From: Leptasterias polaris
Lineage: Eukaryota > Echinodermata > Asteroidea > Forcipulatida > Asteriidae
DNA length: 64,000 nucleotides
Direction: 5' to 3'
NCBI GenBank assembly: GCA_037783415.1
Contig: JAZGTN010000005.1
Coordinates: 1,736,001 to 1,800,000 of the forward strand
Positions 12,431 to 23,149 of the stretch are shown piece after piece. The position numbers and the translations under genes are program-made. The notes beneath the pieces are model-generated. The model did not search any database. It was not told the DNA's origin and was given only the letters and a program-made list of their open reading frames with translations. Positions within the stretch are counted from its first letter, which is position 1. Every line of letters starts with the position of its first letter.

Positions 12431-12460
12431 GGGGGGGGGGGGGGGGGGGTGGGGGGTGGG
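12431..12460. repeat. Poly-G tract
   Basis: About 19 G followed by T and further G runs. Potential quadruplex-forming and assembly-fragile. Confidence 0.9.
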
Positions 12461-13505
12461 AAGTATACACTGTATCCTGTATGTATGTTTATCTATTCAG
12501 CAAGAACCAGGGTATATCAAACCATAATAGGATTTGGACTCACGAATTCAAGTGACATGCTCAATTTCAGACTTTTTAAAATATTTTATTTTAGGAAATG
12601 TCATTCCTAACAACACTCTTGCCACCCCTATTGAAAGTATGTTGTGATCCGATCACCGAACAGCCTCCAACTTTGAAAGAACTTTAGCCAATTTCTTCTC
12701 AAATGAGAAGTTTTAAGCCAAAGTAATTGTACCAGAAAGAAATATATATATTCTACTCAAAAAGCTGTATTTAGATAATAAACAAGTCGGCGTATAAATC
12801 GGTGAAAAATCGAAGAAACGATCCAGGATCCAAGCTCGCGTCTTAAGACTCTGACAGGAAACAACGTGGTAGATCTGGTTCCTGCTTCAATAAGCCTATT
12901 CATAAGCGTACCGCGCGAGAACTGCAGAACCAGACTGTAGTGGACTTTGCAACATTACCGGGGTCACCAAACAAAGAAGAAAAACTCTTTGTAATTGGAC
13001 CAAAAAAAGCCACCCTTTACCTCTAGGCCAATCAAAAATTGTTTTATATAGATTGAGGGAGAATTTCCCATAGTTTATTCTGCCGTGCGATATGGATCCG
13101 TACCGTGTCGGCAACTATTTTGCCGTTCAGTTTACTGAGTGAACCCACTGAAAATGTGGTCAAATTCATGTTGACCTCCATAGGAAATGCTCGTTTTAGC
13201 ATTTTTCTCTCGGTTTTAAATGAAAACAGGCCCTATGTTCCCGACCGTGTTAAATTAAGTTTTACACACCATTCTCGAGAGTAAGAATAGAGCTTTCAAA
13301 TGCCGGGCGATATGGTAAAATACACTGACACACTTTTTATTTATGAATGAAAGTTCTTTGCCGATTTTGCTTCAGACGGCCTTCTGTTTCACGTGCTGAG
13401 GGCTACGTTGCGGTCGTCATTGAACAAATGCACGCAAGTTTTTCATAATTTTTATGATAAGCTCGACTTGTTAACACCATGTCCATATGCGTTCACTTAT
13501 ACCAG

Positions 13506-13750
13506 GCCTGCGCTAAACGTCGCATCTTTGCCGTTTCGAACTCAAATAATTAGAAAATGATGTATTGAATTCGACAAAAGAGCCACGTTTTGCGCAAATC
13601 AAATATTTAAGTTCGACACTGCCGTGTAGCACGGCAAACTTCGCCGTGCTATACGGTAGTGGCACGACGGCGGGGTGACAAACGTCGCGCTTTTGCCGTG
13701 CGAAAATCATTTGAGTTCGACACGGCAAAGGTGCGACGTTTAGCGCAGGC
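13506..13750. mobile_element. MITE with GCCTGCGCTAAACGTCGCA inverted ends
   Basis: Left end GCCTGCGCTAAACGTCGCAT and right end (reverse complement) GCCTGCGCTAAACGTCGCAC continue as matching arms for about 45 bp, including TTTGCCGT and TCGAACTCAAAT. A second hairpin (CCGTGTAGCACGGCA / TGCCGTGCTA-like) forms the core. 245 bp, no coding capacity. Target duplication is not clear. Confidence 0.8.
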
Positions 13751-13893
13751 TACTTGGCGAGTTGGGTTGATTTCCAAATGGAAATAAATGCAACCGCAGT
13801 AGATCAAATTGTCTTATCTGTTATTTCTGTGTGTAACTAGCGTCACATTTATTTGTTCACCTTTTAACACGACAACTTTGGGTAAATTCACAG

Positions 13894-15071
13894 CCCCAGC
13901 CTACACAGTTAAACACCGAACTGCTGCAGCAAGCACCTTTTGATTGTTTTGTTTCTTTTAATTTTATCAAGTAATAAACCACAAGGGAAACAAAGTGTAA
14001 TTGGGTAAACTTTAAAAAGTTAAATAACGGTTGAACAAAGACACATTTTGCTTGAGCGAGACTTTAACATGGGACCTCGAGCCGGTGTGGCAGGAGGTTC
14101 TGACCCCCATACGGAGAACTGTGTACACATTTCTTCTAATAGTAACCCTCCTTAGAATCAACCTCCTCCAGCCCATAATAATTTCCTATAATTTATGGGG
14201 GGAATTGATATCCGGGGACACATTTCCCTATGAATCCGGCCCTCTACTGAGCTATGTTTGCGGTCTGCCTATTTTGTCAATATATTTGTTCGAGGTGCCA
14301 GTCAAAAGCAATACAAACTGTAACTACCGTGTATAAACCATGTGTAATGTCTTTACTTTTACAGCCGGAAAGGAAAAAAAAAAAAAGGCGCCGTGATTGG
14401 TGATGAGGCTCTGGAGCAACATCTTCTGCAAGAATATCATCGCCTAGAACGGCAAAATAGTGCAAGTGGAAAAAGAGGGGATTTTAAACACTCAGCTGGT
14501 AAGTAGGCCTATTGTTGTAACAGAAAAGAGAAACATTATGCTATACTGGATAGGCAAACATGATTATGGGAGTGATGATTTATAGATGTTCGGTTCTCAG
14601 AGGTGACCTATATTTGACCCCGTCTTCCGCTCCAAACCTGAAGTTAAAGTGAACAAATATTCCACAGCCTCGTTTTTGAGTGGTAGGCAATTTGAGCATG
14701 GTGATTATAATGATTATTAGGCCTAATGTGTTTGAAATGTTGTTGTTTTGAGGAAAACAAACATTAATGAATGACGTTTTATTATCATGCGGCTTTGTTT
14801 TCTTTCTCAAAATATTTGTTTAATTAGCCTTGAGAAACAAACACTGTAGTTTTTAAATTGAAAATGACCACACAAATTACTAATAAAATTCATTTATATT
14901 TTAGTAATAAGAAATGTGTATTGATTTCTTATTACAGGTCACTGTGCTGTATTATGAGGATGATGATCAGATTTTTAAAGATACGTATTCGAAGTTGAGC
15001 AGGTGTACGATAAATTAAGGCGTCTGCTAAAGAATGAAGAAAAAGCTAATGCTAAAGCTGCCACTTCCTAA
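13894..15071 (+). pseudogene. Decayed downstream exons of SAM paralogue 1
   Basis: Three exon-like blocks follow good acceptors. At 13894 (after TTCACAG) a PQPTQLNTELLQQ reading resembles the Pro/Gln microexons but has no clear donor. At 14365-14498 the good reading GAVIGDEALEQHLLQEYHRL is out of phase with a phase-0 join by one base, and a run of 13 A lies just upstream of it. At 14938 (after TTACAG) one frame reads VTVLYYEDDDQIFKDTY and, one base shifted, EVEQVYDKLRRLLKNEEK to a stop at 15069-15071. Both frames look coding, so a single-base indel probably lies near 14990. I do not recognise this C-terminal region. It could be a pseudogene or carry assembly indels. Confidence 0.4.
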
Positions 15072-15990
15072 CAGAAGAGCATCTTACAGGGTACCAACAG
15101 CAATTGGTAAATTTAACTTTGTAATTTTCCTTGAGTTTTAGGACAAAAGTGGAAATGTTTAAAGTTATTAATTCCTATTTTTGAATTACAAATTCAGCAG
15201 AGTTATAAGTAATGCAAGCGATACAATGGATTAAGAAACAAATAATAAAAACAACCAGCCATAACAAGTACACAGAACATGGTAAAAATACGAAGTCTTT
15301 TCTCAGATACTGTTAAACCGCTGTAATCTTTTTGTTTTGTTTAAACAATTTTTTTTTCTTTTTTTTTCTTTCTTTTTTTATTTCAAACCTGTTCACGGGA
15401 AAACTTGACTAATCAAGGAAAGTCATGGAATGTAATGTTAAGTTAACGTATAGTAACTTCAGGAAGGTTTTTTAACATCAATCATAAAATCTAATTCATG
15501 AAAGGTACAGCATGTGTGAGCCATTTTCAAATGACTGTGAAGAAAAAAGTATTTGCTACATATTTACAATGTTTGCCAAATACTACGAAATGAACTCTGT
15601 GTGAACAGTGGGTTGTGGCGGCATAACACACATTTTTCAAAGGGTCCTGCAATTGTTTTTGGGTTGTTCAAGTCATGATTGAGCTAAAGGTTTGTCAGTT
15701 CAGTGGCTACCGGCACAATCTGTACCCTAGAACATTGGATAACTTTATACCTCGTCTGAAGCTGCAAAAGTGGTCAAGCACGAGGAGATGAGGAAGACAC
15801 TTCGCTTTTGCAAATTTCAGAACAGGCAATCAAGGTTTTTGTACTTTATTAGCTTTAAAGCGGATGCTTACAAATGTTCAACAATTGTTCGCTTTCATGT
15901 TCTCATAACTCACTGTGGATACCAGCAACAGTTTGATTTTGGAGGGTTTAAGTCGTCCTTTTGATTGAAGCTGAGGTAGGATCTTACGGG
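15072..15990. other. Gene-free stretch
   Basis: T-rich tracts (15345-15380) and AT-rich sequence. No exon, repeat pair or element end recognised. Confidence 0.45.
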
Positions 15991-15994
15991 ATTT

Positions 15995-16380
15995 AAAGGG
16001 GCACGTTGCCTTGGATCGGGCGAGTTGGGCTATGAAAAGCGTTTGTAACCGTTTGTTATAAAATGCATATGGCTAGAAAGAAGTTTTAAGAGTAGAATAC
16101 AATGATCCACAAAAATATGCCTCAAAATTCCGGGGTTTTCCTTTTACTTAGCGAACAAACACAGTCCGCCCTTTTGTTGAGTCAAAAATGTTGCTCTACA
16201 AAATGGCGTACCGTGTTAGTTCACGATGTAAAAGGAAAACCACGCGATTTCGAGGCATATTTGTGTGGATCATTATATTTTACTTTTTAAAACATCATTC
16301 TAACCATATGCATTTCATAACAAACGGTTCCAAACGCTTTTCATGGCCCAACTCGCCCAAACCAAGGCAACCTTTCCTTT
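15995..16380. mobile_element. Foldback MITE, AAAGGGRCACGTTGCCTT family, short form
   Basis: The cleanest copy of a family recurring five times in this window. The left arm AAAGGGGCACGTTGCCTTGG...GGGCGAGTTGGGC...GAAAAGCG pairs with the right arm CGCTTTTCATGGCCCAACTC...CCAAGGCAACCTTTCCTTT. Pairing continues inward through TGATCCAC / GTGTGGATCA and GGTTTTCCTTTTA / TAAAAGGAAAACC, so nearly the whole 386 bp folds into one hairpin. No coding capacity. Confidence 0.85.
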
Positions 16381-16984
16381 AAGTTTTGTTGGCTTGTTCT
16401 GTAGTTATTTTCCCCCGTTATTTCCCTTTTCTTTTCTCTGGTTCATGGGTAAATTTTCAAAAGTGTTATTTGGGGTATTTGAACGTAAGAGTTGTATAAC
16501 TGCTTTTGTTTTAATAATTTACTTTATGTAATGTTTTTAATCTTCCTTTTTTAATATTTTATTTATTTAAATTATTTTGATATCGTTGGCAGGGGTCTGA
16601 TTTTACACATGTTTCGATGACAGTTTTTATACTTTAATGTAACAAGTACCCAAATCCTTCTACATCCTCTACAAGCAAAAAAATATATAAATAAAAAAAA
16701 AAATATAAAAAAATGTAAAGGGACGAGTGATGAATTCAATAAAATCTTAACAACCATGAGCTGATTTGTCTTTGCAGTGTTGGTCATTGTGTAACTTTGT
16801 GTGTGACAGTCTGTCAGAAACCGATACACGAGGGACTTTTCGTCATTTAATGTGAAAGTCTGTTATTGTGGGAAGTTGCACAGATAAAACCTTGCATTCA
16901 AAACTAATTGAATCAAACAAACTATTAAACATTTTCTTTTTTATATAAAAGTGTGTAATTACACTCGTACACTGCTGTACGTAT

Positions 16985-17665
16985 ACACTATGTACGAAGA
17001 AATCAACGCCAGGGGTCGATTTCAGATTGTTGAATATTGTAGAATACGGATCACTTTGCTGCAGTCTGTACGCGTGTACCACACTGCCGTGCGTGTACAT
17101 TATCCTGGAATCCAGCAAAGTGATCCATGGTCCCCACTTTTCAAAGATCTGAAAACAAATAAAACCAAGATTTATAAAAAATATGGAAACATTTGCAAAA
17201 CTACATAAAAAGCCTTTGTGTTTGGAATGAAACTCTTTGATTAGATTAGTTTGAATGATAACGAAATGAGAAAACAGCTTTACAAATCGAACCCCTGGCA
17301 TGGATTTTAGTATAATGTACATGCAGTTTTACGAACCGACCCCCGGCATGGATTTCAGTATAACATACACGCAGTTTTACAAATCGACCCCTGGCATGGA
17401 TTTTAGTATAATGTACACGCACGCCAGTGTGGTACACACGTAAAGACTGTAGCACTGGGGCAAGTGCATTTTATTGTAAAACATATTAAATTAATATAAG
17501 AAAGATTTATACAAATATGAGAAGAAAAAAAATAGCAAAACTACACGAAGCCTTTGTGTATGGAATACCAGTCTTTCGTTGGCTTAGTTTCAATAATAAA
17601 GTGTTGAAAGAGCCGTTTTAAAAATGGACCCCCAGCGTTAATGATTTCTTCGTACATATTATACG
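16985..17665. repeat. Foldback/tandem repeat with CCCCTGGCATGGATTT units
   Basis: Three ~57-bp units (about 17285-17425) each read GACCCCTGGCATGGATTTTA then GTATAATGTACACGCAG. Outer phrases are inverted: TACGAAGAAATCAACGCCAG near 16995 pairs with GCGTTAATGATTTCTTCGTA near 17635. Paired GTACACGCG/CGTGTACC motifs lie near 17070. Long open frames across it are products of the repeat. Class unknown. Confidence 0.55.
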
Positions 17666-18027
17666 CAGTATTTTAACACGCTCAGAGTGCAGCAACGGGA
17701 TTCGTGGTCTTTAATATTAAATACATAAAGAGAGCATTTTAACAAAAAGAACGATTCAACAATTTCACAATGAAACAAAACAGGTGTTGATAACACACGC
17801 ACATTCCCGCAAAGTTACTACGTATCAATTTCACTTATTTCAAGCACATTCCGGCCACATTAGAAATACTGAAAGGACTGTGTCAAGTCAAAATATGTTT
17901 TTGCTGCTGTGGTTACTTCGGATCCTTATTCAGAGTCCTTATTTGATATGTAGACTGGCTCCTCTCGCCACGCCATGTAGAAACATTTAGGTCTACATAA
18001 ACAGAGCACCAGTCTACTCGCAACATT

Positions 18028-18981
18028 AAAGGGACACGTTGCCTTCAAATCTCATGAAATTTTACTGTTTGGAGGTGTTCCTTATCCTTATTAAGAGCTG
18101 TTCTTGCAATAAAAAACCTTTAATGTGTAATAATTAGTGAATGGTGATTAAAAAAAAAAAAAAATTGGCCTCTGACCCCTCGACATCTTTCCCGCGAAAC
18201 GTATATGTATTTCCAGCCGTAAATACCATCGTTCATGTAATGGCAAAATGCTCCACGAACAGTAGTTAGCCTGTTGCCGTAGCCAGTGGCCTGGTAAACC
18301 TATCAGATGAACACTGGGTAACATACCATTTTCTACCTCTGAAGCTAGCACGGTATTGGGCACTTAATTGCCAGCCGCGTATTCGCGGAATAACCAGCCG
18401 CATATTCTGAAAAATAGAACACATGCAGTACAGGGAGGTGAGTATAATATGGCTAATCTGTTCACCTCCCTGTGTTGCATGTATTCTGTTTTCGGAATGT
18501 GTGGCTGGTTATTCCCCGAATACGCGGCGTAGCTTCAGGTAGCTCGGTTTGTATGAACGTGTATCATGTAAACACCTACACCGTTCTATATGTCAAAATG
18601 GATTGCCACCAAAAACAGATTTAAGACGTGTCCAAAAAGAAGAAACCTCGTCAATAAGGTTAAGAAAACTGTCATGGGACTAACTGAGAGAAACAACCGT
18701 TGTTGTTTATACCAAATGTTATTATTGTGGACAGGAGGGATGAGGACTTAGACACGGCACATCACAGCAGCACTCTGATCATCGTTTTACGACTGGAAAT
18801 AAGACTAGTAGGAACACGTCGGCCATTTATCTTGACTCCCATAAATGGCGGACCGTGTTAGTTCACGAATAAAAGGAAAACCACAGTTTTGAGGAATGTT
18901 TGTGTGGATCATTATATTACTTTTAAAACATCTTTCCGACCGTGTTCATTTCACAAACGAATTTCAGGCAACGTGTCCCTT
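18028..18981. mobile_element. Composite foldback element, AAAGGGACACGTTGCCTT family, long form
   Basis: Starts AAAGGGACACGTTGCCTTCA and ends GGCAACGTGTCCCTTA. Inside lies a second inverted pair, CCAGCCGCGTATTCGCGGAA...GTACAGGGAGGTGA against TCACCTCCCTGTGTTGCATG...CCGAATACGCGGCG (about 18370-18530). The long forms at 40436-41245 and 42603-44863 share the left part. This copy lacks later insertions and serves as the empty-site reference for the nested copy at 42603. Confidence 0.8.
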
Positions 18982-20320
18982 AGGGCATCGTCCAAATATC
19001 TCTTCCATTATCAAGTTTCGTAGTCTCCGCAGGGGTATAACACAAAACCTTTATGAATTGGTTGATATTAGTGTGTCTAATACATAGCAAAAAAGTTCCC
19101 GCTGATTGGAGTCCTAAATAATGAGATAATCCATTAATTAATTTTAACCCTATTAGGGGCGGGGTTTCGAGAACTTACATGGAGGGGAGAAATGTATATC
19201 CCTCCATATTTTCTAAAGTTTGACAGATTTTCAAGAAACTTGTCACAAATGTTCATTTTAACAAGTTGTACATGATTTCATTGAAATTTTTCAAAATAAT
19301 TGCCATTAAAGAATTTGTTTGCAGTTTTTGCAATTTTTTGGCCAAAAATTCATTTTTCCCCCATAAATTACATATTTGTTGCCAAAGTCTTATCAAACTT
19401 GGCAAAGTTATTTATGTTGACATAGTCAATAGAATGTCCTCATATTTTATTGCTGGGATCACCATTGGGGGGCACTATTTGATCCAATCAAAACCAATTT
19501 AAGGATGAAGTGGGGGCACAAAAGTACCAGTAAATGTCACACCGAGTACTCTACATGTATATTTCAATTGATCCCAAAACTAACACAATCACAAAGTACT
19601 GAAGTTTTGTCAAATTTATTAATATAATTTAAAGTCATATTCTTTTCTTTTTTGTACAGAATATTAGTTGTGTATTAAAAAAATAAAATATACACTTTGT
19701 TTTGGTTTATTTGTAGAATATCACAGATGTTTGTTTCAAATGAATTAACACTTTGTGTTAACTCCAGCTACGTGTACATAGACCCTTCCCGCACAAGTCC
19801 TTTGTATACAGCTTCAGGATTCAAGAAGCAGTAAAAGTAGTGTTTTATTACAATGTTTTGCTCAACAAATGAGTATCACGCTCGCTGTTAAAAAAATAAA
19901 TATCCTTGTTATATTAAACTGTTGGTTTGCTAAGGAGCGTGCTGCTTCAAGGTCGAATTCATTTTTGTGGTGCACATTTTCAAACAGAAAGAGTCCTCAT
20001 GTTAGTGGGGAAAACATTACAAGTCTCTAATCTCATGTTAAAGTGTTGACATTCAAAATGTCCAATGACATCATTCAGGAGAAAAATGGATCTGTACATT
20101 TTTGAATGGGGATGTTTTGGTTCATATGAGACTTTTCAGAGCAAAATTTGAAACATGACATCATTGGATTTCAACAACTATGGGTCTTTACATTCCAAGG
20201 AGGAATTTTTTCATCAGTCAAAAGTTCAAATTCAAGGCTGTTTTGATTGAATACCATCGAAAGTCAGGAATGAACCAAAACATCCCTGTACAGACAATGA
20301 GTACATCACCAAATTAATTT
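18982..20320. other. Gene-free stretch
   Basis: AT-rich, no supported exon. It lies downstream (on the minus strand) of the broken gene ending at 20666, so part could be its former 3' region, but no convincing polyadenylation context was identified. Confidence 0.4.
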
Positions 20321-20326
20321 GACATA

Positions 20327-20543
20327 GGCTTTGAAAAGCGGTTGTCATGAAATGAATTGAAATTAATAAGGTTGGACAGTTGTTTTAAAAGTAAAAGGAA
20401 AACCACACTATTTCGGTGCATATCTGTGTGGATCATTGTGTTCTACTTTTAAAACAACTTTCCAACCTTATTGATTTCAATTCATTTCATAGCAATTGCT
20501 TTTCATAGCCCTTATCGCCCAATCCAATGAAGCGTGTCCCTTT
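20327..20543. mobile_element. Left-truncated foldback MITE, same family
   Basis: Arms GGCTTTGAAAAGCGGTTGTC and CAATTGCTTTTCATAGCC pair, as do AATTGAAATTAATAAGGTTG and CAACCTTATTGATTTCAATT. The right end GAAGCGTGTCCCTTT is present; the matching left terminus is missing or replaced. Confidence 0.75.
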
Positions 20544-20665
20544 AAAATAAGAATGTTGGTAGGCATTGCCTGGCAAAGAAAATACCGAACTTACTTAGTG
20601 ACTGTTGGAGAATATTTGTCCATGTAATGGTCTAACAGGAAAAGTTCCATGTATCATGCTGCGCC

Positions 20666-23149
20666 TTATATGTAATCACCATCGACATCGTCGTCATCAT
20701 AATCCTCATCTTGTTCAGTATCCTCGGCTGGTGGTCCAATGTTTTCACATTTATTGCACTGACACATATCAGTACATCTTAGCCCAAGTGATGCACAGCA
20801 GGTATCATCAGTGTTAGGAGATTTGCACTTTGATTTCTTGCAAGTGCAGAAGGCCAGTTCTAAGACACTTTGAGGTGCTGGGGCCAAATCCATCCAATCA
20901 ATCGTAAGCTCATCGTCAGCCATTTCCCACCCATTACCCACTGGCGATGGTAGCGTTTGGAACTGCGTAAAACTCTGTTTGTAGATACTGGCTTGATAAT
21001 TTGCCCTCAAAATATGCTTACGAAGCGAATCACGGTTAGGTGGCATGACATTTTCAGCTTTGGTTGCCATTTTAAGCAGATTATATCTGACCTCATTGAC
21101 TGATGTGCAATCTTTCTTGCCATATAGTTGGCAAACGAATACTTCCAAGTGCGCTGACCATCTCTTCTGTAACGTCAAATGAATTTCCAAGCATCTTGAA
21201 AGCCCATGTCCATGTACACTCCTTCTGAAGAAGTTTGAAGGCCTTATGCTTTCCTTTGCCATATAATGAACTCACCGAATCGCATCCCGTAAAACAATGA
21301 AGGCCAATTAGGGCATCTGTTGCAGTATCCCCAAGTTCACGTTGCACAGCTTGTACGTCAATGGTTCTGACTTTGTCTTCTCTGCCTGTGTGGAAGAAAT
21401 ACAGCGGTGAACCTATGTCTTTTATAGTTGCAACAGCAATTACAAACACATCAGTATCTGGACTTCTGATGACTACAGGGGCATTATTTGAAGTTTTGGC
21501 TATATATTGAGCATGAAGGAACATCCTGGTATCGGCTTCTTCATGGTTGCAAAACAACTCTTGAACAGGCTGTACCTCGACTTGTCCATTGATCACCTGG
21601 ATGGAATGGCATTGCTCATTAGTTGCAACAACCAAAGTGACACCCTTCAGTTCATTTACTTGGCAGTTTCCCCATTCATGTAACAGAAACTTAACAAGCT
21701 GCTGCTTGTGATCGTAGCCCTCTTCTTTGTCTTTTTGCGTATGGCTCATCACTCAAACTTGCACCACAGGACTCTGTCTCTCCTGAAACAAGAAAAATTG
21801 AATCATGAACATGTGTTTGTTTTTGAGATGTAAATTTTTAGTTTTATTTTTATTCAAGAAAAATTGGGATGGGTAGCAGTTCTTATTCTTGTTGTCATAA
21901 AACGTTTAATTGAAAAAGGTGTTTTACAAATTTATCAGTTATAAAGTAATAATAAAAAAAATTGTATGGGTCTTGGTTGCTTGTTTTATTTTAATTTCTT
22001 CACGCAAACATTTTTAGTTATAAATTAAAATTGCCCATGGGTGGCAGTGACTTTTCAGTTAAAAAGTAATAATTTAAAAAAATTGGTTATGGGTGCACGT
22101 TCCATTTTAATTTCTTCATGCAAACTTTAATTCAAAACCAAAATACCTTTTAAGTAAAAATTCAAATTGGTCGTGGTTTATGGCTGGCAGTGCTATTTTA
22201 ATTTCGTATCTCTAGTGATTTTAATTTTTTGTTTATGCTCATCAACCCAAAAAATAAAAAATTGGGCATGGGTCGTGGGTACAGGTACCAGCTGTACATT
22301 CACTTCAGCAAAAATGTATTTTTTAAACAAATTGTTTTTAAAAATCTTACCATGGGTTGTGGGTGCATGGGTACTGCGTACTTATATTACTTTTATACAA
22401 ACCAAGCTCTAAAATTGGGCATGAGCAGAGTACCATCAACCAATGACCGCTACCACAAGTTTTGTCAAAATGTATTTTAATTTACTAAACAATTTTTGGT
22501 TGAGTTGTGTGTACAGAGCAGGATACCTATTTCCACAGAGAATTCATTTATTTTAGATTATCAGTTGAACAAATTCACATGTTTTAATTTTTACAATGGG
22601 AGTCAAAATACAGGTCATGATCTTGAACGCCAGCCATTGACTTGTTGACTATCATCATTGTATCAATCATCAATCACACACAAATTTCCTCTCTTGTTTT
22701 CTTTCTTTCATTGGCTAGGCACTGACAGTATTCAATTCAAAGCTTTTGAACTTACTTGTAGTAATATCTGGTGTCGGAGCTTCCAGATCGTTCACCTTCT
22801 TCTTTTCTGCTCGGTTCATTTTGGTGCTATCGGTAAATTTTTGGTAACATTTCCGATGAAATCCGCCAGTGGTTGGATGTTCCGATGAGGTGATGTGAAG
22901 TCGTCGTCGTGTACGGACGTGTGCAGCGATGAATTTTTTCGCGACTTTACCCTGTTCGTGATCATCATCATCTTTCCAAAAGAGTGCACAGTCGGAAACT
23001 TTTGACCACGAACTACTAGTAAACGGCTTAATATCAACTTTTTCAATGGCAGAAAAGTGTATAAAACACAAATTTCTTTTACAGTTTCCGACAAATGACT
23101 GCTCAGCGTGGGCAGCCATCTTTGTTGTCAAGCGGCCTGGCGGGGTCAC
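20666..23149 (-). pseudogene. Broken copy of a multi-copy PIN-nuclease-like, Cys-rich-tail protein family
   Basis: Two exons on the minus strand. Exon 1 runs from the ATG at 23149 (or 23119, MAAHAEQ, better context) to 22756 and ends at a CAA|GTAAGT donor; it contains HRKCYQKFTD. Exon 2 starts at 21782 after TTGTTTCAG. In phase it reads ETESCGASLSDEPYAKRQRR then RSQAAAC and stops. In another frame (21752-21093) it continues with EEADTRMFLHAQ, SPDTDVFVI, FTGCDSVSSLYGKGKHKAF. After one more frameshift near 21150 it runs to 20666 with VCQLYGKKDC, DSLRKHILRANYQ, LPSPVGNGW, a Cys-rich segment and an acidic end. I know this architecture from many uncharacterised cnidarian, mollusc and echinoderm proteins. 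The Asp/Glu pattern and GCD...GKGK resemble FEN1/PIN nucleases (inference). A large internal part is missing, so the copy is not functional. Confidence 0.7.
21870..22470. repeat. Degenerate repeats inside the intron of the broken minus-strand gene
   Basis: Phrases such as AAAAATTGG..ATGGGT, TTTTAATTTCTTCACGCAAA and TTATAAA/AAAAAGTAATAAT recur irregularly five to six times. It looks like an old decayed tandem array. Small open frames here are accidental. Confidence 0.55.

Noticed and set aside
16843..17322. 159-codon minus-strand open frame
   Set aside because: It spans the foldback/tandem repeat, has no domain and its neighbouring frame is also open for the same reason.
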